Assembly (NCBI GenBank): GCA_013399875.1
Contig: VXAZ01008120.1
Span: 62,001 to 126,000 of the forward strand
DNA: 64,000 nt
Direction of reading: 5' to 3'
DNA from: Gymnorhina tibicen
Lineage: Eukaryota > Chordata > Aves > Passeriformes > Artamidae
Within the stretch, counting starts at the first letter, position 1. Each line of letters opens with the position of its first letter. Both the position numbers and the translations under genes were made by a program. Positions 49,285 through 60,210 of the stretch are shown one piece after another. Below the pieces are notes generated by a model. The model saw nothing but the letters and a program-made list of their open reading frames with translations, searched no databases and was not told the origin of the DNA.

Positions 49285-49968
49285 TAAATCAGATTTCCTT
49301 TTATGACCAGGTAACCCAACTGGTTGATCAAGGAAGCCGGTTGATGTAATCCTTTTGGATTTCAGTAAAGCTTTTGATCCCGTGTCTCACAGATCTTTAG
49401 GACAAAAGTTTGAGCACGCAGCTGGATAAACACATCATGTGATGGGTGAGCAACTGGCTCATGGGTCAGGCACAAATGGTTACAGGGAATGGGCTGACAT
49501 CAGACTGGCCACCTGTCACTAGAGGGGTTCCACAGGGCTCCATCCTTGGCCCGTTGCTCTTCAGCATCTTCATAAACAGCTTAAACACAGGACTGGAAGG
49601 GATACTAAGCAAATTTGCAGATGGTACAAAACTGGGAGGAGCTGTTGACTCACTTGAAGTCAGAGAGGACCTGCAGAGAGACCCTAACAAATCAGAGGGC
49701 TGGGCAATCACCAACCATGTCAAGTTCAACAAGGGAAAGGCTGGATTCTGCACCTGGAATGGGGCACCCCTGGATGTACGGACAGACTGGGGAATGAGAG
49801 GCTGGAAAGCAACGCTATGGAAAGGCACCTGGGGGTTCTGGTTGACAGAGAGTTGAACATGAGTCAGCAGTGCCCTGGCAGCCAGGAGGGCCAACCATGT
49901 CCTGCATCAGGCACAGCATCGCCAGCTGGGCAAGGGAGGGGATTGTCCAGCTCTGCTCTGCAGTGGTG
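49285..49968 (+). mobile_element. CR1 5' segment, inverted relative to its 3' half
   Basis: Sense CR1 reverse-transcriptase region. A frame of 136 codons (49446-49856) carries GVPQGSILGPLLFSIFIN and FADGTKLGG, the latter with the catalytic ADD changed to ADG. Upstream, 'TTTGGATTTCAGTAAAGC' encodes the FSKAFD-type motif. The segment ends at CTCTGCAGTGGTG without any 3' UTR or tail. The 3' UTR and tail of the same element lie immediately to the left on the other strand. Confidence 0.92.
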
Positions 49969-52900
49969 TATTGATGCAGACCTGTAGCTTATGTTACATA
50001 AGTGATGATTTAGTAAGATTTGTATTATACATGGAAAGGATGTTATGAGTCAGAATGAGCATAAGGCTTGTCATGTGTAATCTTCACCTATCTTGGACTT
50101 AGTTGCTGTGCTGATGCTGAGCAGAATAGCCTTGAAATAATGTGTTGCTTTGGGCTTTTCAAAAAGGGCAGCGAAGTTTAAAAGCAACTCACTAGTGCCC
50201 TTCTGAGCTAAAAGGCAGTAAATATAATCTGAATCCTCCTCTCACAAGGTAGAGATGCCAGCATTACTATCCAAGGGAAGAATACCAAGGCCATGCCAAA
50301 CTGCTGTTCAATGCCGGGCTGCTTATCTTTTGCTTTTGAAGATTAAGATTAGCAATTTGGAGGTTCCAGTGGTTGTAACAGTACATGTGCACCTTTTAGC
50401 AGCAAGGAAAAGTCTTGCTTGTTATCCTGAAATATTAAAAACATGAAAAAATTGTAACATAAGTGTTCCCGTTTAAAAACAGACAAGCAAAGACAAAAGA
50501 AATACAAATGTAAGGAAGAATTTCTCATTCTATTGCATGTGAGACCTTATATGTGGTGGTGGGAGAAGAGAGAAGATAATCCCAGGAGTCACCAGTTGCC
50601 TCTGAAGCTCTCCCTTCCATTTAATGCCATTTTATGGTACATTTTGCCTGGAGGCTTTATACCCTGTGTGCTCAGATTTCACTGTATTAGAATATTGCTT
50701 TTGTGGCATTGATCACCTTGGATCTGTGTGGATTCTGTTTTTTGTTTCAGCAGGAATAGTTTCAAAGACGTTGAAAAGTGATTAAAATGCTTACTTTTAC
50801 AGCAGGGCCTATGAAGACTAATGATGGCTATAGAAAGGGGCTTTCCTATGAAGGTGTTAAGGATTTGTAAGGAATTCCGTCTTCAGACTGTTAAATATGC
50901 TAATTTAGAGTGTGCTCACTAGAGATTAATTGCACTTTATTGTATACATACACTGAGAGGCTCCCAGTCTCTGTCCTCTTGACTGTCCTAATTTTTCTGC
51001 ATTTGTTTCATGCTCCTTAGGCTGCACTGTCACTCACCTCCTTAATGTCTTTCATCTGTTCATGTCTTTTGACTTCGCCACCTTAACCAGTCAGCTGTGT
51101 TGCCATCTTCTCTGCTGCTGTCCTTCTGTGATATATTTTCACCACAGTAAAACTACTGCTGTTTTTCCACCCACAGTTGAGTATAACAGGAAAAAATCCC
51201 CAGAGTAAACCCACAACTACATGCTTTCAGCAATGAAAATATAGTTCTGAGTTTAACGAAGCTGTAAGTTTTCCATTTGCTCCAAATTTTAGGTACTGAC
51301 CCAGGAACCTTGGCCTTGTATACTGTCATTTAGTGCTTTGTTGCAGAAGGAATTAAATAACTTCTCAAGAAAATACAATATCTCATATTTGAATAACTAC
51401 TCACATAGTAAATTTGTGGCACTGTGTAACTTGTGATTCTTGTTCGTGTGGGCCATAAGCTCTGAGGAATAGAAATTAGCATATACTAAAATCAGGTTTA
51501 AGTCAATTTGTCTGATAACAAACCACAGTATTTAGCTGAACCACAGTGAACTGTGAACTGCATAGAGAGAACAAATTATGTAGTCTTAGAAGTTATATTT
51601 GATTGTCTTATTGCAACAACCCATAGATAATAGAAAACTGTCTACCAAATAGGTCATCTTCACAGAAAGGCATGTCTAATTATTTCACTCTTTTAGTTTG
51701 CTAATCTCCTTCTTAGAGTTGTCTTCTCACATTATGAAAAATCAGTATAAGTAGAATGCTTTTACTTTTTCATTAAATTATGTGATAGAGGCTTACTTTT
51801 AAGCAGTAGTTAAAGCTGGTTGTTCCTGCATTCATGAAGGCCATAGATGAAAGCTTGTTTTAGAAAAATTACTTTAAAGCTTCCTGACTCCAAAAGAGCT
51901 AATTTTCTTAGTGCAAGCTGTTTTAGGATATTCTCTGTTTTAAAAGGTAGAGTCTTGTTTCTAAGTGGAACTCTGTATGCATCTGTATCTTGTAATGATT
52001 TAAAAAGCTGAATTTGGATTAGCTTGATGTAGTCATCCACATGCTTGATCAATAGTTACTTTTTGGGAAGATGTGTGATGTTTAGTAACTTCTGAAATTA
52101 TACTGAATTGTAATTTCAGAGTTCATCCTGAAAATGTTCCTTTTAATTCCTTTATTAGACTGTTAACCTCTAAGAGAGGATAGTGTAACAGTCTTGTGTA
52201 ACTTCAGTTTACCACCCTTGTAAAATTGAAGGCCTTTAAATGATTCTCTGATTCTAAAATATATATAACCTAAAAGTCACTTTGTAAAGACAGCCTGAGA
52301 GAAACTTAAGTCTGAAAACTGTTTCTCTCCCTGTATTCAGGTCATCTATCCTTACTCAGCCTACATGGATACGTAAATGGCATTTTAGTTTTAGTTACTG
52401 GTGATCTGTTTCTCTACACACACCTGTAGACCTAATTTAGGTGATGTTTTCTTTCCCCTTCAGGTATGTTGAGCATAGATCACTATGCTACAAGTTTGTT
52501 TTTCCATAGGTACGTTCAGTAGAATCCATTTGTTTTACAACAGACAGACTTTGCAGCATTTATTGGCATAGATAAGGTGATTTAAATCAGGCAAACAGGG
52601 TCAGAGTTTCCAAGATCCACAGGCTTGTGCTTGTTTTGACTTCAGAGGGAGCTGACTAAATTCTTCTAAAATTATGGCTATGAAGCCCTAGCTACAAGTT
52701 ACTCTTGAAACACAACACAGGTATTTACTAAATGTTGTACTTTTCATTGCATGTGCAGGACTGTATTTGTAATTAAATGTAATGAGTTAATCCAGGCAGA
52801 AGCATTGTGCATATGGTGCTTGGTTTATTTCTTTTCAAACAGTTTTTTAATTGGAAGGATATAAAATGAGAGGACTTGAGCAGTCTGGTCTGTTCTGTTC

Positions 52901-54112
52901 TTTTATACCAAGGTGATTGCGTTGGTATCTAAATTTTAGTCGTATTGGTTGTAGTGGACAGGATTCAGTTTGACTTTCCTGAAATGCAGTAGTTTTAAAA
53001 TTACTTCTTCATTTTAATATAAGTCTTCCCATACTCTGGTTTTATTCTAACCATTTGAAAAAGGTTAAGAAGCACAAGTGGAAAATAAAAATTAGCGATT
53101 GAAGCTGGGAGGGTAAACCTGCAAGGATTATTTACCCTCATGCTTCACTAAATAAACTGATTGATATCTGGGATTAAATGAACTTCCTTCCACTCAACAG
53201 CATTAGTGTGTTGTACCATTAGGTTCATGCTGTTAATTGTATGTCTGAGGCATCCATGGGCCTTCCTCTGGAAAAAGAAGGCTGAGTTACCTGCATTGTT
53301 GATCACTTACAGCCTCCTAATCCGGATATTTAAACTTAGTTTATACAAATACAAAGAGGGAGGAGAAGGAGTAATGTCTCTACTCAAATGCAGTGAGTAA
53401 AGCTGGATCTCTGTGAGCCAGGTAGAATATCTGCTAGGGTTGAGTGAGCAGCCAGCCCTGAGTTAGCTGCTCATTCTAATAACAGCTAATTTTCTTTGTC
53501 CTCAGATGAAGTTTGTACATACTTTTCCCCTGCCCCCTCACCAGTCTGGTGGAACCTGCAGCCTGTCAAAGTGTGCAAAAAGAAGGTTCCACATCTTTCT
53601 GCAGTTTCAGGAAAAATATGCAGGATGCAGGGAAAAGCTGTTCATCAAAGGAAAAATAAAATGGAAAAGCTTTCATCCACATTTTGGAAGAATGCTTGGG
53701 CAATATCTGCTGAATACAGTGAATTAACTTGTTTTCATTTATGGGAAAGCAGAAATACTGCTGTTGGAAAGAAAACCACTACTAATAAAGGACTTATTGC
53801 TGCCCCTGTCTTTTCATGAGATAATAAATCACACAGCTGGGGCATGTTCAAGAGAGCAAGGCTAGCTCAGTTTGGTTTTCAGTGAGGATATGGTATAGTT
53901 TGTGGGGTTTTTGCTTCCTCATGATACAAATAGAAGGGGATTTTTTTTTTGGTTGAAATTAGGCAAATACATAGCATTATCTGGTACCCTTTGTGATAAG
54001 CAGTGCTGTTCTGGCTTTTTGTAGTCATTTTCACACTTACCTACTCATTCTGCATGAAAAACCCTACAGTTTAAATCCCTGAAATGTCTGAGACTCATGA
54101 TTTCTCTTTCAG
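49969..54112. other. GLP1R intron 1, 3' part
   Basis: No repeat or extra exon is recognised. The intron closes with a good polypyrimidine tract and TTTCTCTTTCAG just before exon 2. Confidence 0.6.
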
Positions 54113-54209
54113 AGTTCAGATGGGTCCCTCTCTGAGGTTGTGCAAAAATGGAAGGAGTATCAGCTCCAGTGCCAGAAATACTTGTATGAGACACCCCCCA
54201 TTGTGGCAG
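54113..54209 (+). CDS. GLP1R: GLP1R exon 2: N-terminal helix of the ectodomain
   Basis: 97 bp, phase 0 in and phase 1 out (G|AA glutamate). It encodes SSDGSLSEVVQKWKEYQLQ then CQKYLYETPPIVA. This is the amphipathic N-terminal helix of the class B1 hormone-binding domain: VQKW matches the human motif containing Trp39, and the Cys matches Cys46, which pairs with Cys71. Where human has Trp33 (SLWE) this protein has Ser (SLSE), as in rodents. The acceptor is TCTTTCAG and the donor GCAG|GTAAGC. Confidence 0.93.
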
Positions 54210-55455
54210 GTAAGCTGGTTTGGTAGGGATAGGATGTATTAAGTTTTAAAATGCATTATAACAGTAGCAAGGGAGTGATTATGAACTTGAAAATACTTCT
54301 TTCTGGTCCATTGCTTCTTTATCCTATTTGCTCCTGCCTGCTCTCTGTGGGACTCTTCCCTCTGCTGGAGGAAGCATTTTATGGAACAATTTCATTGTAA
54401 AGATGTTTGTCCTTAGGTACAGAGTGTTATGCAGTGGCAAGTGGTAGCTGTATCGTATCAAACAGCCACTAATGTAATAGACCTGAAACTTTTTTAGGGG
54501 TCAAGGTGTTAGGAAATCTGGGACCATGCTGTTCACATTGAACTAGGAGTTTGTGGGTTGTAAAGTTGGTATAAATTATTTTCAGCATTGTAAAATGCTG
54601 AAATGGCTTTGGAAAAAAAAAAGGCAAGTGACTTAAGGAAAAAGAGAATGTAGCTTGTCCTAGTGTTTGAGCTGCTGTAATGTGCTGAGAGCATCTGTGA
54701 TGTGCCAGCATCATGGTGTTTAGAGGACAAGTGGTGACTTGTCAGTGATGCTCACAATTGGACACCATTCAGCCTCTCCGCTTCAGTGCTTTTGTGGCAC
54801 CCTGAAGATGGGTCTAAAGTTGTGCCTGTGAAGAATTATTTCAAAACTGTTAATATTCCTTGTCTTAACTACATTATTATGTCAGAGTGAGAGCAGTAGC
54901 TGATGACAGTGGCAGGGACACATTCATCTCCCTCTGCTGCATTATTCTGTTGAGCAGTTGAGTGCTGCCCTCTAAGAATGACAGTTTAATGAATCTGAAG
55001 TATTCTCACGTTGATTAAGCTGTAATGCACAGTTATGGTTGTGTGGGGGTATTTCATTGGTGGACTTATATATTAGGGTAGACTTTCCAACTGCATGACT
55101 TTGAACCATTCTGAGGAATTACTATCTTTACTGTTCATAGCAAAAATTATTTTAAATTAAACCGGGACAGGTAAGGGTGTAAAAAAAAAAAAAAAGATAG
55201 GTAAAATAATGCTAATCCATTACTTTCTTGTCTATTGATTCAGTGCAAGACCCTAATCTGTTCCTTACTTCCTCCCTGAACAATTTTCCCTTGTGAATAT
55301 AAACTCTTTTGCGTAAATAAATGTCATATAATTCCACATCAATGCTTAAATGCATGTCTGTATTTCCTTTTATATTCTGCGCTTCAGTCTTTTCCTTCCT
55401 TCTTGCTATATTAGTACAAGGCAGTGGCATGACCCTCCCTTCCCTCTCTCTGCAG
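54210..55455. other. GLP1R intron 2
   Basis: A 1,246-bp GT-AG intron. It contains a 15-base A-run at 55181-55195 and no recognised mobile element. Confidence 0.75.
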
Positions 55456-55566
55456 AAGGCAAGTTCTGCAACAGAACGTTTGACGATTATGCCTGCTGGC
55501 CAGATGGACTGCCTGGCACCTACGTGAATGTCAGCTGCCCCTGGTATCTTCCCTGGGCTAATGCAG
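55456..55566 (+). CDS. GLP1R: GLP1R exon 3: ectodomain core
   Basis: 111 bp, entering after one base of a Glu codon and leaving in phase 1. It encodes [19 protein letters not shown] then [18 protein letters not shown]. Cys residues equivalent to human Cys62, Cys71 and Cys85 are present, as are the N-glycosylation sites NRT (Asn63) and NVS (Asn82) and the class B1 signature CWPD with Trp72/Pro73. This sequence distinguishes GLP1R from the glucagon, GLP-2 and GIP receptors. The partners of Cys62 and Cys85 (Cys104, Cys126) lie in later exons beyond the window. The donor is GCAG|GTAAGA. Confidence 0.95.
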
Positions 55567-57349
55567 GTAAGAGCCTTTCCTTACAGGCACAGCTTTAAAC
55601 CAGCCCTATTTTCCTTTCACAGTCTTAGCAAGGACAAGATTGGATTAAATGGCTGTGAGTGCAGTCAGTGCTCTGTAACATAAAAGTAGGGATGGATATT
55701 AGTATGATACATTCTTTATCCCTATTTAGCAGGAGAAGATGAAAATGAGAGAACAGACTTCTTAAAGGTTGCATTTAGTTTGGATGCCTTTTGCTCTCAT
55801 CTGGTTTTGCTGCTTGGATAGTGGTGACTATTAATTTAGCTCTGTGTGCTTGCTGAAGGCTATCTAACAATGATAATGGCTTAGTTGGAAAACTGAGATA
55901 AAAGTAACAAAGGTAACTGGTACGTCATCCTGTAGAAGATAACAGCCAAAGAAGTCTAAAGTGAAAGTGTTTTGTGCTGCTTCCTGAGATAAACTTATTT
56001 CTCAGAATGCTGTGAGATGAAGGCATTGTCATTGGTTGCAAAGATTTCTATGAAGGACTGAATGTCACCTTTGGATTTTACACCCTTATGTGCATGTACA
56101 CTTGAAAGCAAGGTGTATTAGATCACTTTGTCTAGTATTGTCTTTCAAACCAGTGACTTGTACAGCTTGTTCTTTGTGCAGACCTTTCTATGCTTTGAAG
56201 CCTAAGTGAAACAGTTTATTAGCCAGCTGCGGTGGTGTGGAGAATTGGCTTTGGCCTCTGTTAAAGGACAGAGTGTATTAGTGAATGAGGATATATAATT
56301 GTGATTGATGGGTGCAAAGTGTATGGTGTAAGTATGGAGAATGTTGTAAGTGTTGGTACGAAGGAATATCAGGAGTGACAAAGAAAAGGGATGGGGTAGT
56401 CAGAGGTTATTTAAATGTACTGTGTGATGTGGGACTTGGGCATAATACAAATAGCATGAAATAAGAGGTGGAGATGATATGAGGTCTGGCTGGGTTGGAG
56501 GTGACTTTCTTCACAACAGCATTTGCTCAGCATCAGAGCACTCACTCCAAGCCCTGCCCAAGGCCAGTGAGGCTGGGGGTCTGCACGAGGTTGGGAAGTG
56601 ACATGATTTGGACGGCTAATCTGACCAAAGGGATATTCCCACTATGTGATATTGTGGTTGGCAATAACACTCAGGGAAAGAGGGAAGGAATGAGTAGAGG
56701 CTTTCATGATGGTGTTTGTCTTCCTATGTAACACGTGCTGTAACCATTACTTGTTTCCAAGAAGTGGCTGGGTGTCTGCCTGATAATGGCAAGCAGTGAA
56801 TATTTTGCTTTACTTGCATGTGTAGCTTTTGCATTCCTTAGTAAACTGTTATTATCTTGAAGGGTTGGTGGTGTCTGTGTGGGGAAATCCCACACTTAAA
56901 TCAAAATATCACCACAACACTGACAAAGGTTAAAAATTTACACACACAGTACTACTACACCCCTTGGCCCTTTGCCACTTTACAACCACAAAGGATTCCC
57001 CATAGTTGTTCCCCTCTGTGGCAACATCCCATCCCAGTTTTTCCCATTACTTCTCCTGGTTACTTATTTATCTTGAGCAACAAGATATTACATCTTACTT
57101 TTTCTGCCCCATCCTGTTGAGGAGGGAAAGCAGCTGGGTGTATGTTTGGCAGCCAACTAAAGTCAGTTTACCTCATCCACCATGGAAGCCCAGGGGCTGT
57201 GAAGTAGTCTCTGCCCTGGTGCCTGCGGCATCTCCTCACATCACCTTCATCCTGGGCCTTAGAGCTCCACACAGGGCTGTTGCTCACACTTCTTTTCTCA
57301 CCCCTCACTGCCAGGCAGTGTTTGGCTCTTTCTTGCATGTGTTTTCCCT
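55567..57349. other. GLP1R intron 3, 5' part
   Basis: Starts at a GTAAGA donor. No sequence resembling GLP1R exon 4 (HVYRFCTAEGLW-like) or any repeat is seen in this part. Confidence 0.6.
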
Positions 57350-57453
57350 GAGGTGCCATGGTCCAGTTGATAAGGTGGTGTTAGGTCTTAGGCTGAACTT
57401 AATGATCTCAAAGCTAGTTGATCCAAGCTAGTTGGTTCTGTGATTCTGTGATC
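57350..57453 (+). mobile_element. CR1 LINE 3' tip
   Basis: Short sense CR1 end: 'CATGGTCCAGTTGATAAGG', 'CTTAATGATCTCAAAG' and the tail 'GGTTCTGTGATTCTGTGATC'. Its upstream boundary is unclear. Confidence 0.75.
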
Positions 57454-58739
57454 TTGGCCGAGGGGCTCGGCTGTGCCCTGCAGTGGGTCTCTGGAACCAG
57501 TTGTGTCCAGCATGGGACAGCTCCAGCCTCTCCTTGCAGAGGCCACCCTTGGTTACCTCTTCAGCCCTGCCTGCTTTCCAAAGTGACCTCAGAAGTTAAA
57601 ATGCTGTTTGCTAATCCTCCTCAGATTATTAAAGATGCTATATTTTTGGAATGGATAAACAAGCTTTTAGAAATGTATGAAATTAATATTTACCTCATAA
57701 TTAACATAAAAGGATTGAATGCTGCAGAATTTTTTCTAATAATACTTTTCCATCTGGACACCTAAAACTCTTCACAGACTTAAACGTCTTTCCTCTAAAC
57801 CTGTTTACTTTCATTCTTTGAGAACCTGGACTTCCAACTGCCCTTGAAACCACTGCTGGAAAGAGCCAAGGTTTAACACAATACTGCGGATTAATGAATT
57901 ACTTGAATGTTCAATATCTTTCATACTTTTGGAAATAAGTTTTTAAAAAAATTAATTATCCTGAAAACAGTGTTTGTTTTAGTGAGAAGAGCAGCATTCT
58001 GTAAACTCCTTGGTAGGGAGAATTGCAAAACACTTCAGAAAATCATTAAACCTCTGGGTATGTTCCCTTGTTGAGCAAATTGTGCATATACCTCAACCTC
58101 TGTTTTACCAGCAAGGAATAAGAATGGAACAAGGAGGCTTTTCATTGCCAGTATAAAACAAGAAGTTTGTATCAGTGCCAGGTATGCAGCTTAGGAGCCT
58201 GAATTACCATGACCTGATAGTATTCCGTGACATCTTGTGGAGTCATGTTCAAAGTGAATGCTAATGAGCTGCTGTGATTAAGAGGTAATGTCTTTGTAAT
58301 AGAAGATCTAGAGCAATAGGAAATTGAACACCCTGTGATTTAGAGTGGTCACTAAAGCATGTTTATTACTTGTTCTTGCTTAGCCCCCTACTTGGAACTT
58401 GAAATAGGTTCTAGCACTGCAGGACTTCCATCTCATCACCTGGAAATGGAGAGGAGGAAAAGATGAGATGTTGTTTGGGAAGTACCTTCAAAACACGTTC
58501 AGGGAAGGTCATCATTAAGTACAAAGCGCTTCAGCCAAGTGTACTCAATTCAAGACTGCTGCTGCCTTGATTAGGAGTTAGGTTTTCAAGTTTTTAGAAA
58601 ATTCCTGGGGTATACCCCCAAAATCCCCTGGGAATTGAACTGAGTCACGTGAAACCGAATGCTGCTTATCATAAAGTACTGAAATGGAGGAAGCACAGAA
58701 TGTGAGTCTCTTCATGACTTGACCACTTCTGTATAAAAG
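57454..58739. other. GLP1R intron 3, no recognisable element
   Basis: Ordinary intron sequence between two CR1 copies; no exon 4-like frame is seen. Confidence 0.5.
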
Positions 58740-60210
58740 TTTAGAGGAGCTGGAAGCGGGGAAAGGTGATCCAGGAAGCATACACTGGCCATTTAAGGAT
58801 AGCATTGGGAAAGCCATAGCCCACCCAGAATCTGTCAAGTAAGATGAAGAACAACAAAAAAACGGCTTCTAAAGAGATATGAGAAAAAAATTTGGATCCA
58901 CTGCTGAGTGGGGCAGGAGAATCTTTGGCAAAGGATGGTGAAATGACTGAAGTATTCACTGCCTTCATCATGGCCTTTACTGGTAAAACTCACCTTCAGC
59001 AATCTGAGGCCACTGAGATCAGTGGTAAAGTTGGGAGCAGTGAAGGCTTAGTCTAACTGGATGAGGATCAGAATGTAGAACACTTTAATGGGGCGTTCAC
59101 AAGTCCACAGCAATTGGTAGGATGTACTAAAAAGTGCTGAATGAGCTGATTAATGCCAGTGTGAGGTCACTTTTGATTATCTTTGAAAGGACATGGTAAT
59201 TGAGGGAGATTCCTGCAATTGTCACTACTATCTTTAAGAAGTGCAAGGAGGAAAATCTGGGGAATTACAGATGATTGGCCTTCTGTCAGTCTCCAGGGAA
59301 GCAATGGAACAAATAATTCTGCAAACTGTTTCCAAACATGTAAGGGACAAGATGATTAGGAGTAGTCAGCATGGGTTTATGAAGGTGAAATCATGCATGA
59401 TGAACCTGGTAAGAGGACTAGCCTGGTGGCTAAGGGAAGAGCAATGGAGGTGTTCATCTTGACTTCAGTAAGACTTTTGACACAGGCTCCCATAATATCC
59501 TCCTTGACAAACTGATGAAGTGTGGATTAGATAAAAGGCTAAAAAAATGGACTGACAGGAATCCTGTGAGGTTCTGCCCCTGGAGAGGAATAGTTGTGTG
59601 TATCAGTGCTGACTGGCTGGAAAGCAGCTTTGCAGAAAAGACCCTGGAGGTCCTGGTGGACACCAAGCTCAGCATGAGCAGCAATGTGCCCTTGAGGCAA
59701 AGGACACCAATGGCTTCCTGGGTTGTATTAGGAAAAGCATCATTGGCAGCTCAAAAGGATGATCCTTCCCCTCTACTCTGGGAGGTGTGACACATCTGGA
59801 GTGCTTTGTCCAGTTCTGGGCTCCCCAGTATAAGAGAGAGACATGGACTTACTTCAGCAAGTCCAGCAAATGACCTTGAAGTTTACTGAGGGATGGGAGT
59901 GTCTCTCTTGTGAGGTGAGACTGAGAAAGCTGGTATTCTTCAACCTGGAGAAGAGAAGGCCTCAGGGGAAATCTTACCAATGTGTATTCTCACATATTGA
60001 AATACAGAAAATTTCCTTTAAACATAATTATTTTACTGTGAGGTTGGTCAAATACCTAGGATGGGTGATCCAGAGAGGTTTTGGAGTCTCTGTCCTTGAA
60101 GAAGATGGTCACAGCCTGACTAGACATGAACCTGAGCAACTTGCCCTAGTTCCTTGCTGTATTAGGAAATATCCAGAGTCTCATTCCAATGTTGACTGTT
60201 TTGTGATTCT
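58740..60210 (+). mobile_element. Long CR1 LINE copy with internal deletions
   Basis: About 1.47 kb of sense CR1, the longest in the window. In order it shows the pre-RT region ('GAAGAACAACAAAAAAACGG', 'CTTTAAGAAGTGCAAGGAGG'), the start of the RT domain (QHGFMKVKS, then the CTTGACTTCAGTAAG motif), and then a jump near 59555 straight to post-RT sequence ('GACTGGCTGGAAAGCAGC', 'GTCCTGGTGGACACCAAG'). The catalytic RT core is therefore missing. A second gap lies in the 3' UTR near 59975-60000. It ends in a decayed tail, 'GACTGTTTTGTGATTCT'. The 5' limit is approximate. Confidence 0.88.
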
